Shown: positions 48,138 to 55,836 of the stretch, in pieces | Numbering within the stretch: the first letter of the stretch is position 1 | Layout: each line of letters opens with the position of its first letter | From: Marisediminicola senii | Lineage (GTDB): Bacteria > Actinomycetota > Actinomycetes > Actinomycetales > Microbacteriaceae | DNA length: 64,000 bases | Reading direction: 5' to 3' | Assembly: GCF_011057645.1 (NCBI RefSeq) | Contig: NZ_JAALGE010000001.1 | Location: 186,001 to 250,000 of the forward strand | Notes under the pieces: model-generated | Told to the model about the DNA's origin: nothing | The model's database searches: none | What the model saw: the letters and a program-made list of their open reading frames with translations, nothing else | Made by a program: the position numbers and the translations under genes

Positions 48138-49571
48138 ATGGATTCCGACCAGAACTCGTTCATCGAGACGTTCCGCACCTTCCTCGAAGACGTCATCCAG
48201 TCGTCGCATCGCGACTCCCGGCTGACCCCGATGGGTGAGCTGGTCGAGCAACACCTGGGGGCGGATGCCACGGCTGTTCCCGCGGTGACCGAGACGATCC
48301 TCGGGCATCGACTGGTGGACGCCGATCTCGCCATGGCCGAGTTGCGCACCCGTTCCGAGTCGCGTCTCGTCGGTATCTCGCATGGGCAGATGCGCATGGG
48401 CGAGGACCTCCCCGGGTTGCTCACGAACAGCCACGTCTCATTCGCGCCCGGACCGGTCGACTACGTGTCGATCGCCACCGGGCCCGACACGGAACGCCAG
48501 GTCGTGGCATCCGGCCTGCACCTCTTCGAGTTCCGGGGGCAGCCGGTGGCCGTGTTGCAGCGTGAGGCGCGCCCGCAATTCGGCCAGGAACACGCCCGTC
48601 TCGAAATCATGGCAACCGACCCTGCCATCACGGCAGCACTCATCCGCGAGGTGCGGCAGCTGATGGTGCACCTGAGCGTGCTGCGGGGCCAGGTGCTGTC
48701 GCTCACCGGTAGCGAATTCGGCAACGGGGCGGCGGGCGCCGCCTTCCTCGCGCGGCCCACGGTCGCCGCGGGCGACGTCGTGCTCGCGGACGGCGTGCTC
48801 GACCAGGTCGTGCGGCACGTGGTCGGTATCGGCGCGCAGCGGGAGCGCCTGGTCGCGGCCGGCCAACACCTCAAGAGGGGCGTGCTGCTCTACGGGCCGC
48901 CGGGAACGGGCAAGACGCTGACCGTGCGGCACCTGCTCGCGCGGACGCCGGGCACGACAGCCGTACTGCTCACCGGCCCCGGCATCCGGTTCATCACCGA
49001 GGCAGCCGAACTGGCGAGGGCGATGCAGCCCGCGATCGTGGTGCTCGAAGACGTCGACCTCGTCGCGGGGGACCGGGAGATGCATTTCGGCCCCCAGCCC
49101 CTGCTGTTCTCGGTGCTCGACGCTCTGGACGGACTCGACGGCGACGCCGACGTCACTTTTCTCCTCACAACCAACCGGGTCGAACTGCTGGAGCGCGCGC
49201 TCGCGGAGCGCCCCGGCCGAGTCGACCTCGCCGTGGAGATCGACCTGCCCGATGCGGATACCCGGCGACGCCTCTTCGCGCTGTACTCGAACGGCCTGCC
49301 ATTCTCGTCGGGTGCGGTGGTGGCCGCTGCGGACCGGGCGACCGGGGTCACCGGATCCTTCGCGAAGGAACTCGTGCGCCGGGCAGTGCTGACGGCAGCC
49401 GAGGCATCCCGCGACGTCACCGACGACGACCTCGCCGACGCACTCGAGCAGCTGTTGTCGGCGCGGGAGGCGCTTACTCGGAGTCTCCTCGGGGGACCCG
49501 GCGGCGACGAGCCGGGGATCGACTTCGGCCAGGGCGATGACGACGATGGCATCACGTTCGAACCCAGGTAG
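48138..49571 (+). CDS. AAA+ family ATPase, function unknown
   Basis: A 477-residue protein. Residues 1-230 show no recognised fold. Then comes a single AAA+ module: Walker [17 protein letters not shown] (about 255), Walker B IVVLEDVDLVAGD, sensor-like LLTTNRVELLERAL, and an arginine-finger-type ERPGRVDLAVEI. The C-terminus is acidic. The module resembles Cdc48/FtsH-type ATPases, but no protease or membrane part is present. It starts at ATG 80 bases after clpC, behind its terminator. The substrate is unknown; a chaperone or remodelling role is inferred. Confidence 0.88.
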   Translation: MDSDQNSFIETFRTFLEDVIQSSHRDSRLTPMGELVEQHLGADATAVPAVTETILGHRLVDADLAMAELRTRSESRLVGISHGQMRMGEDLPGLLTNSHVSFAPGPVDYVSIATGPDTERQVVASGLHLFEFRGQPVAVLQREARPQFGQEHARLEIMATDPAITAALIREVRQLMVHLSVLRGQVLSLTGSEFGNGAAGAAFLARPTVAAGDVVLADGVLDQVVRHVVGIGAQRERLVAAGQHLKRGVLLYGPPGTGKTLTVRHLLARTPGTTAVLLTGPGIRFITEAAELARAMQPAIVVLEDVDLVAGDREMHFGPQPLLFSVLDALDGLDGDADVTFLLTTNRVELLERALAERPGRVDLAVEIDLPDADTRRRLFALYSNGLPFSSGAVVAAADRATGVTGSFAKELVRRAVLTAAEASRDVTDDDLADALEQLLSAREALTRSLLGGPGGDEPGIDFGQGDDDDGITFEPR

Positions 49572-49615
49572 CGGCGATCGCCCGGTCCAGCGCCGCCGCC
49601 GCACCCGCCACTCGA

Positions 49616-49702
49616 CGAAAACGAAGGAACTATTCACTGGGTAGTCTCGAAACGCGTGCAATTGCCCGGTTCGCGCGAGTTTCTCCTTCGTTGTCGTTTT
49701 CG
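49616..49702. repeat. Interrupted inverted repeat before the acetyltransferase gene
   Basis: CGAAAACG (49616-49623) and AACGAAGGA (49620-49628) are mirrored by TCCTTCGTT (49684-49692) and CGTTTTCG (49695-49702). If translation starts at the downstream GTG, these arms lie in the leader and promoter region and could fold or bind a regulator. Confidence 0.4.
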
Positions 49703-49736
49703 TTCTCTTCCTCGCCAGTCGTCAGGTGGTCCCGCA

Positions 49737-50285
49737 GTGTCCCGGTCAGAATCGCCCCGGTCCGATGCCCCGCGGTCGGATTTCGTCGTGCGCGGCCCCC
49801 GCACCTCAGACGTTCCGCACATCCAGCGGCTGATCGGGCCGCTGGTGAACCGGGGCATCCTGCTCGGCAAGGAGTCCGTGGTGTTCTACGAGGCGATCCG
49901 CGAGTTCCGCATCGCCCAGAACGACATGGGAGTGCCCGTTGGATGCGGCGCGCTGCACGTGATGTGGCAGGATCTCGGCGAGATCCGCACCCTCGCCGTC
50001 GACCCCGAGTGGATGCACCGTGGCGTCGGGCATTCCATCCTCGAGCGACTCGAAGCGGACGCCCTCGAGCTCGGCCTCACGCGCCTGTTCTGCCTCACCT
50101 TCGAGGTCGACTTCTTCGAGAAGCACGGCTATTCGGTGATGGGCGAGGAGCCGATCGACCCGGCGCTGTATTCCGAGCTGCTGCGCAGCCCCGACGAGGG
50201 TGTGGCCGAGTTTCTCGATCTGGCCCGGGTAAAGCCCAACACGCTCGGCAATACCCGAATGATCAAGCATCTCTCGCTAGCCTGA
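49737..50285 (+). CDS. Amino-acid N-acetyltransferase (N-acetylglutamate synthase type)
   Basis: A 182-residue GNAT protein of the short NAGS group: FVVRGPRTSDVPHIQRLI, the acetyl-CoA loop RTLAVDPEWMHRGVGHSILERLE, and FCLTFEVDFFEKHGYSVM, typical of actinobacterial ArgA-like enzymes that start arginine synthesis. The GTG was chosen for AGGTGG seven bases upstream. An earlier GTG (49656) would add 27 Arg-rich residues before the domain, but has a -10-like TAGTCT that could make it leaderless. The next gene overlaps its stop (TGATG). Confidence 0.85.
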   Translation: MSRSESPRSDAPRSDFVVRGPRTSDVPHIQRLIGPLVNRGILLGKESVVFYEAIREFRIAQNDMGVPVGCGALHVMWQDLGEIRTLAVDPEWMHRGVGHSILERLEADALELGLTRLFCLTFEVDFFEKHGYSVMGEEPIDPALYSELLRSPDEGVAEFLDLARVKPNTLGNTRMIKHLSLA

Positions 50286-50923
50286 TGAGTATGTCGACCT
50301 TCCGTAATCCCGTCGGCCCGCAACCGAGCAAGGTGTACTGGCGTCGTCGCCTGGTGGCCCTGCTCGTGCTCATCGCGGTCGTGGTCATCGTCATCCTGTT
50401 GCTCTCCCGGCTCTTCGGCGGTGCGCCAGACGAACCGGTCGACGACACCGCGGCGGCTGCCCCGACGAGCAGCGATGCCGCCGTCGCACCGTCGCCGAGC
50501 TCGACGCCGACGCTCATCGAAGGTGCGGACTGCCTGCCGGAGAACGTCACCGTGACCGCGATCACCGACTCCGAGAGCTACGGCTCCGACGAAGAGCCCG
50601 GCCTCGCCTTCACCATCGCGAACACCGGCACCGCCGCGTGTACCTACAACGTCGGCCCAACGCAGCAGACCTTCACCGTCACGAGCGGCGAAGAGCAGTA
50701 CTGGTCGTCGAAGGACTGCGAGACCGACCCGATCGACGCAGACCTGATGCTCGAGCCGAACGTGCCCGTCACGTCGGAGCCCATCACCTGGGACAAGACC
50801 CGATCGTCAGAGGACACCTGCGGCGAGGAGCGCCCGGCCGCTCCGGGCGGGGGCGCCACCTACTACCTGAACGTCTCGGTCGGAGCCGTCGAGTCCGAGC
50901 CCGTCGCGTTCATCCTGCAGTAG
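50285..50923 (+). CDS. Membrane-anchored extracytoplasmic protein (DUF4232-like fold)
   Basis: A 212-residue protein. It has a basic start, one long helix (about 22-44), a Ser/Ala/Pro-rich linker, then a beta-rich domain with four cysteines (DCLP, ACTY, DCET, TCGE) likely forming two disulfides outside the cell. The strand pattern resembles the Ig-like DUF4232 family, without firm motif evidence. The ATG is coupled to the acetyltransferase stop; a second ATG two codons on is equally possible. Confidence 0.75.
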   Translation: MSMSTFRNPVGPQPSKVYWRRRLVALLVLIAVVVIVILLLSRLFGGAPDEPVDDTAAAAPTSSDAAVAPSPSSTPTLIEGADCLPENVTVTAITDSESYGSDEEPGLAFTIANTGTAACTYNVGPTQQTFTVTSGEEQYWSSKDCETDPIDADLMLEPNVPVTSEPITWDKTRSSEDTCGEERPAAPGGGATYYLNVSVGAVESEPVAFILQ

Positions 50924-50935
50924 GCCGCGGCAGCC

Positions 50936-51322
50936 ATGAGCACTCCAGGATCCGCGCCGGAACCCGGCGAGACGCCCCTCTCAATCGCCCTGCAGACCAG
51001 TGACAGCGCTGCCGTCGCCTTCGCGCTCCGGCAGGAACCGGTCACGGTGCCGCTGGTCTCGAACGACGACGCCGACCTCGTGCGCGTCTTTCGCGCGCCG
51101 GGAGCCGACACGAACGCGCTGCTGCTGTTCTCCTCGCACCAGACCTACGTGTGGATGCTGCCCGACGAGACCGATCACCGCTCCACGGACTTCACGCCGG
51201 AGCAGCTGACTGACTACCTGCGCACCCACCTCGACGAGCTCGACGTGGTGTGGTTCGACGTCGCGGGGCCGTTCCCCATGCAGGCCGACCCGGTCGACCT
51301 GCTGCGTGCGCTGACGCTCTAA
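50936..51322 (+). CDS. Hypothetical protein, possibly SseB-like
   Basis: A 128-residue cytosolic protein without signal or helices. ALRQEPVTVPLVSNDDADLVRVFRAPGADTNALLLFSS has the strand pattern of SseB N-terminal domains, but the match is weak. It starts at ATG 12 bases after the preceding gene, likely the same transcript. Codon use is normal. It ends eight bases from the convergent GntR regulator. Confidence 0.7.
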   Translation: MSTPGSAPEPGETPLSIALQTSDSAAVAFALRQEPVTVPLVSNDDADLVRVFRAPGADTNALLLFSSHQTYVWMLPDETDHRSTDFTPEQLTDYLRTHLDELDVVWFDVAGPFPMQADPVDLLRALTL

Positions 51323-51330
51323 GACTGCGC

Positions 51331-52134
51331 CTACCGCGCGAGCGTCTCGTTGGCGTGCCGGAGCGCCTCCTGCAGCAGCTCGAAGTCGATGCGCACGTGC
51401 TCGCGGGCGATCTCGCTCGCCAGGTCGCCGTCGCGGTCGGCGATCGCCGCGACGAGTCGGCGGTGGTCGGCAAGCGCCCGCGCCTCCATGGCGCGCATGC
51501 CCGCCGGGCTTCCCCACAGGTGTGCGGGGGCGACGATGCTGATGCGGGATTCCAGTTCGAGCAGCACCGAGCTGAGCGTCTCGTTGCGGGCCGCCGCGCT
51601 GATCGCGAGGTGCAGCAGCGTGTCGGCGCGCTGGGAGTCCTGGCCGGATTCCGCCGCCGCGAACGCCTCTACCAGCGAGTGCAACCGGGTGACGTCGTCA
51701 TCGTCGCGGTTCTCGGCGGCGGCCCTCGCGATGGTGCCGTGCAACCGGCGTACGGCTTCGCTGGTGTCGGCGAGCGACTCCCAGCGTGACGTCAGGGTGC
51801 GCAGTACGGCACCGCTGGATGCGTCGGGCCACTGTTCGCGCACGAACGAGCCACCGCTCTTGCCGCGCTGAGTCTCGATGAGCCCGCGTTCCAACAGTCG
51901 CGCCAGCGCTGCCCGCACGGTCATCCGGCCGACGCCGAGCGCCGCCGCGAGCTCGCGTTCGGCTGGCAGCCGCGCTCCGGGCAGGTACTCGCCGATGGCG
52001 ATGGCCGTCACGAGTCGATCGGTGATCTCGTCGACCCTGGATGCCGAGCGCAGCGGCTGCACCAGGAGCTCCGGGGGAGCGTCGGAGACCCGGGGTGCCG
52101 CCCGCGTGCTCGCGTCGCTGCCCTGATCGGCCAT
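51331..52134 (-). CDS. GntR/FadR family transcriptional regulator
   Basis: A 267-residue regulator. It has a winged helix at about 35-105 with GARLPAERELAAALGVGRMTVRAAL and LIETQRGKSGGSFV, then an all-helical FCD ligand-binding domain. The FCD domain has the metal-binding pattern Asp/His spread over RRLHGT, HLAISAAARNETL and LADHRRLVAAI. It starts at ATG with GAGGAC; an upstream in-frame ATG would add 45 residues of repetitive His/Pro-rich sequence. It is divergent from the peptidase operon and almost certainly its repressor, relieved by a small acid or amino-acid ligand. Confidence 0.93.
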   Translation of the reverse strand: MADQGSDASTRAAPRVSDAPPELLVQPLRSASRVDEITDRLVTAIAIGEYLPGARLPAERELAAALGVGRMTVRAALARLLERGLIETQRGKSGGSFVREQWPDASSGAVLRTLTSRWESLADTSEAVRRLHGTIARAAAENRDDDDVTRLHSLVEAFAAAESGQDSQRADTLLHLAISAAARNETLSSVLLELESRISIVAPAHLWGSPAGMRAMEARALADHRRLVAAIADRDGDLASEIAREHVRIDFELLQEALRHANETLAR

Positions 52135-52160
52135 GCGCGGGTCCTCGCCTTCGCTGGGGG

Positions 52161-52200
52161 CGTGCTGGGCGGTGCTGGGCGGTGCTGTGTCGTGTTGTGG
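52161..52200. repeat. 10-bp tandem repeat upstream of the GntR gene
   Basis: Four degenerate decamers (consensus GGTGCTGGGC) lie in the 5' leader of the gntR gene, in phase with one helical turn. No coding role is supported. Confidence 0.5.
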
Positions 52201-52284
52201 TGCCGGGTCGTGCTGTAAGTCGGAGTGCGGTAGTTCGCAGCGGTGCAGGCGACGGCCCGTTACAACCATGTTAACGCTGCCTAA

Positions 52285-52303
52285 TGGTCTTGATCCAAGA
52301 CCA
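52285..52303 (+). promoter_or_regulatory. GntR-type operator of the peptidase/permease/amidase operon
   Basis: TGGTCTTG-atc-CAAGACCA has perfect 8-bp arms. The outer TGGT...ACCA matches the half-sites of FadR-subfamily operators. It lies between the divergent gntR and hydrolase genes, right after the -10-like TAATGG, where it would block transcription start. Confidence 0.75.
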
Positions 52304-52380
52304 TGAAAGGCACACTATTGCCCTCGGCGCTCGCATCAGTGAGCGCCACTCCTCATCCTCCCTCCCCCCTGGAGCGTGCC

Positions 52381-53313
52381 GTGCAGCCCACCGTCGCCGT
52401 GTCAGAGCAGTACATTCCGTTCGGCGAATGGCGAACCTGGGCGCGCATCACCAGGCCGGGCGAGCAGGCGCCCGAACAGGCGGGGCAGCCGGCCGCAGGG
52501 CGCATACCGGTCATCGTGTTGCACGGTGGCCCCGGCATGGCGCACGACTACGTGCAGAACTTCTCGCGCCTCGCGGACACGGGGCGCGCCGTCATCCACT
52601 ACGACCAGATCGGGTGCGGACGCAGCACGCACCTGCCCGACGCGTCACCCGACTTCTGGACGGTGCAGCTGTTCGTCGACGAGTTCGTGAACCTCGTCGA
52701 GCACCTCGGAATCACCCAGTACCACCTGGTCGGCCAGTCGTGGGGTGGGATGCTGGCTGCCGAGCTCGCTACCCGCAGGCTCCCCGGGCTGCGCAGCCTC
52801 GCGATCTGTAACTCGCCCGCCTCGATGGAGCTGTGGATGTCGGGTGCCGCGAGCCTGCGTGCGCAGCTGCCCGAAGCCGCCCGCACGGCGCTCGACCAGC
52901 ACGAGGCCGCTGGTACCACCGACCACCCCGACTACTTCGCCGCGACGCAGGTGTTCTACGACCGCCACGTCTGCCGCATCACCCCGACGCCCGCCGACTT
53001 CCAGGCCAGCGTCGACCAGATGGAGGCCGAACCCACGGTGTACCACACCATGAACGGGCCGAACGAGTTCCACATCGTCGGGTCGCTGCGCACCTGGAGC
53101 GTTATCGACAGGCTGCCCGTGGTCGCCGTGCCGACGCTCGTGGTCGCCGGAGAATTCGACGAGGCGACGCCCGAGACCTGGGCGCCGTTCGTCGACCGCA
53201 TCGCCGGTGCCCGCCAGCACGTCTTCGCCGGGGGCAGCCACTGCGTGCACCTCGAGCAGCCGGACACCTTCTTCGCCGTACTCGGGGCGTTCCTCGCCGA
53301 GAACGACGGCTGA
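52381..53313 (+). CDS. Proline iminopeptidase-family hydrolase (S33)
   Basis: About 310 residues. An alpha/beta hydrolase of the proline iminopeptidase group: VIVLHGGPGMAHDY (oxyanion hole, HGGPG), HYDQIGCGRST, the nucleophile GQSWGGMLAAELA, the acid Asp in GEFDEATP, and the His in GGSHCVHLE. It releases N-terminal residues, often Pro, from small peptides or hydrolyses amino-acid amides. GTG with GGAG six bases upstream was preferred to an in-frame ATG at 52303 that touches the operator. First gene of the operon with the permease and amidase. Confidence 0.92.
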   Translation: MQPTVAVSEQYIPFGEWRTWARITRPGEQAPEQAGQPAAGRIPVIVLHGGPGMAHDYVQNFSRLADTGRAVIHYDQIGCGRSTHLPDASPDFWTVQLFVDEFVNLVEHLGITQYHLVGQSWGGMLAAELATRRLPGLRSLAICNSPASMELWMSGAASLRAQLPEAARTALDQHEAAGTTDHPDYFAATQVFYDRHVCRITPTPADFQASVDQMEAEPTVYHTMNGPNEFHIVGSLRTWSVIDRLPVVAVPTLVVAGEFDEATPETWAPFVDRIAGARQHVFAGGSHCVHLEQPDTFFAVLGAFLAENDG

Positions 53314-53402
53314 CCCGTCCTCCCGACTCACCCCTCCGAACCCACCCCTCCCGCCATCCCACCCCACCCCTCACCCCGTCGAAATCCCCGAGAAAGAACC
53401 CC

Positions 53403-54833
53403 ATGAGTGAATCGTCTGCGCGCCGCGCGAAGTCATCCCAAGAAGAACTCGAGTCCTACGGCTACACCCAGCAGCTCAAGCGTTCGGTCTCCACCGGCGA
53501 CCTGCTCATCTACGGGCTCATCTTCATGGTGCCGATCGCCCCGTGGGCGATCTTCGGCACCGTCTACAACGCGTCGTCTGGCATGGTGCCGCTCGTCTAC
53601 CTGATCGGGCTCATCGCCATGATCTTCACGGCACTCGCGTACGCGCAGATGGCGAAGTCCATTCCGCTTGCGGGGTCGGTGTTCTCGTACGTCGGCCGAG
53701 GCATCCACCCCACCGTGGGCTTCTTCGCGGGCTGGGCCATCCTGCTCGACTACCTGCTCGTGCCCACGCTGCTCTACGTGTTCGCGGCCGAATCGATGAT
53801 CGGAATCTTTCCGGAATCGCCTCGCTGGCTGTGGGCGCTCATCTTCGTTGCGATCAACACCGTCATCAACCTGCTCGGCATCAGTTCGATCAAGCGCATG
53901 AACCGCGCCTTCCTCGCCATGGAGCTCGCGTTCGTGGCCATCTTCATCGTGATCGCGATCATCGCCCTCACCAACGGCGTCATTCCGGGGGCCGAGTTCA
54001 CGACCGACCCGATCTGGACCCCGAGCGAGGTATCCGGGCCGCTCATCGCGTCGGCCCTGTCGATCGCCGTGCTCAGCTTCCTCGGCTTCGACGGCATCTC
54101 CACCCTCGCCGAGGAGTCGACCGGTGGCCGCAACAGCGCGGGCAAGGCCATGATCGGCGCCCTGCTCATCGTCGCCGTGCTGTTCATCGTGCAGACCTGG
54201 CTCGCCAGCTCGCTCGCCGCCGGACGCGACGCGTTCAGCGACGACGAGGTCGGCAACGCGTTCTTCACGATCGTGCAGGCCGCGTCGAGCACCGGATGGA
54301 TGACGGCGTTCCTCGTGGTCAACGTGCTCGCGATCGGCATCGCCAACGCCATGGCCGCGCAGGCCGCCACGTCGCGCCTGCTGTTCTCGATGAGCCGCGA
54401 CCGGCAGCTGCCCGCGTTCCTCAACAGGGTCAACAAGAACCAGGTGCCGCAGGCCGCCATCCTCGTCGTCTCCAGCCTCTCGGCCGTACTGGTGCTGTTC
54501 TTCGTCGGCCAGATCAACCTGATCTCGTCGCTGGTGAACTTCGGTGCGCTGTTCGGCTTCATGCTGCTGCATGTGTCGGTCGTCGTGCACTACATCGTCC
54601 GCAAGAAGTCGAAGAACTACCTGCTGCACCTCGTCGTTCCGACGGTCGGCTTCCTCATCATCGGCTACGTGCTCATCAATGCGAACGCCGAGGCCAAGAT
54701 CGGCGGCCTGGTCTGGCTCGTGCTCGGCGCCGCAGTATTCGCGTACTACAAGGTCACCGGCACGAAGACGCCGCTCACCAGCCCGACCACCGAACCCGAG
54801 CTCGACGTCGCGGGTGTGGAGGGCGACCGATGA
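53403..54833 (+). CDS. APC family amino acid permease
   Basis: A 476-residue transporter with 12 helices. The APC opening is YGLIFMVPIAPWAIFG after a cytoplasmic STGDLL segment, with helix 6 FLGFDGISTLAEES and the later ATSRLLFSMSRDRQLPAF loop. It imports amino acids or related amines by cation or solute exchange. It starts at ATG; the open frame upstream is a shadow. A C-rich 89-base gap separates it from the hydrolase. Its stop overlaps the amidase ATG. Confidence 0.94.
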   Translation: MSESSARRAKSSQEELESYGYTQQLKRSVSTGDLLIYGLIFMVPIAPWAIFGTVYNASSGMVPLVYLIGLIAMIFTALAYAQMAKSIPLAGSVFSYVGRGIHPTVGFFAGWAILLDYLLVPTLLYVFAAESMIGIFPESPRWLWALIFVAINTVINLLGISSIKRMNRAFLAMELAFVAIFIVIAIIALTNGVIPGAEFTTDPIWTPSEVSGPLIASALSIAVLSFLGFDGISTLAEESTGGRNSAGKAMIGALLIVAVLFIVQTWLASSLAAGRDAFSDDEVGNAFFTIVQAASSTGWMTAFLVVNVLAIGIANAMAAQAATSRLLFSMSRDRQLPAFLNRVNKNQVPQAAILVVSSLSAVLVLFFVGQINLISSLVNFGALFGFMLLHVSVVVHYIVRKKSKNYLLHLVVPTVGFLIIGYVLINANAEAKIGGLVWLVLGAAVFAYYKVTGTKTPLTSPTTEPELDVAGVEGDR

Positions 54834-55753
54834 GCGAGCACTTTCTCGCGAACACCCTCGGCCAGCCCGGGTTCGACGCCACCCTCGAGCCCGTGCTGCG
54901 CATCCAACCCGGCACCGGCGAGCACATCGCGTTCGAGACCAGCGATGCCGTCTACGCCGAACTGCACGACCACCACGACATGGCGAAGCTCACCGCGCAG
55001 ATCAACCCGGTCACCGGCCCCGTCTACGTCGAGGGAGCGATGCCCGGCGATGTTCTCGCGGTGACGATCCACGAGATCCGGCTGACCGATGTCGGCTGGT
55101 CGGTGAGCCTGCCCGGTGCGGGCGCGCTCCAGAACGTGATGGGCGACGGCATATTCACGCGCCGCGTTCCGATCGACGCCGAGGGCGTGCACGTGACCGG
55201 GCGGCACGTCTTCGACGCGAAGCCGATGATCGGATGCATCGGCACGGCGCCCGCCGCCGGTGTCGGCTCCACGATCATGCCGAGCTACCCGACGGGCGGC
55301 AACATGGACCTCACCGAGTGCCGCCCCGGGTCGACCGTCTACCTGCCCGTGATGGTGCCAGGCGCCTACCTGTCGATCGGCGACATCCACGCGATCATGG
55401 CCGAGGGCGAGTCGTCGTTCGTGGCCATCGAGGCGCAGGGTACCGCGGTGGTGAGCGTCGACATCGTGCGCGGTCTGGCGCTGCGCGCCCCCCGGGTCGA
55501 GACCGAGGACGAGTGGGTCTTCGTCGGGCTCGGCGACCCGGTGCAGGAGAGCATCCAGCGTGGGTACGAAGACGCCTTCTCGTTCCTCGTCGACCAGAAC
55601 GGCTGGGAGAAGGGCGACGCCTTTGCGGTGCTCAGCGCGGTCGGGCACTCCCGGCTGGGCGGGCCGACCGGGTCGCTCGACCCCGATCCGCTGCACCCGT
55701 TGACGCCAGCGGGATCGGTGACGGTGCACCGCATTCCGAAGAGCGTGCTGTAG
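54830..55753 (+). CDS. Acetamidase/formamidase family protein
   Basis: A 307-residue FmdA/AmdA-type amidohydrolase. It has TGEHIAFETSDA, GPVYVEGAMPGDVLAVTI, CIGTAP, and YPTGGNMDL (metal/active-site region), then VPGAYLSIGDIHAIMAEGE. Members split short aliphatic amides into acid and ammonia. The ATG overlaps the permease stop (ATGA). With the S33 hydrolase and permease it forms an amide or peptide catabolic set; the natural substrate is not known. Confidence 0.93.
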   Translation: MSEHFLANTLGQPGFDATLEPVLRIQPGTGEHIAFETSDAVYAELHDHHDMAKLTAQINPVTGPVYVEGAMPGDVLAVTIHEIRLTDVGWSVSLPGAGALQNVMGDGIFTRRVPIDAEGVHVTGRHVFDAKPMIGCIGTAPAAGVGSTIMPSYPTGGNMDLTECRPGSTVYLPVMVPGAYLSIGDIHAIMAEGESSFVAIEAQGTAVVSVDIVRGLALRAPRVETEDEWVFVGLGDPVQESIQRGYEDAFSFLVDQNGWEKGDAFAVLSAVGHSRLGGPTGSLDPDPLHPLTPAGSVTVHRIPKSVL

Positions 55754-55780
55754 CGGCGGCCTCGCCGCCCAGACAGCGCG

Positions 55781-55826
55781 GCCCGGCACCGCGGCAAAAC
55801 GCCGCGGCGCGGCATCGCAGCCGGGC
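55781..55826. terminator. Two-tier hairpin between amidase and radA
   Basis: The inner stem CCGCGGC-aaaac-GCCGCGG (55789-55807) is enclosed by GCCCGGC (55781-55787) and GCCGGGC (55820-55826). It stands between convergent genes and lacks a U-run. Confidence 0.5.
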
Positions 55827-55836
55827 GCGTGCGCCC

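Noticed and set aside
52135-52269. A 45-residue N-terminal extension of the GntR regulator
   Set aside because: It is a His/Pro/Gln-rich translation of a 10-bp tandem repeat. The ATG before ADQGSD has a ribosome-binding site and gives a standard-length regulator.
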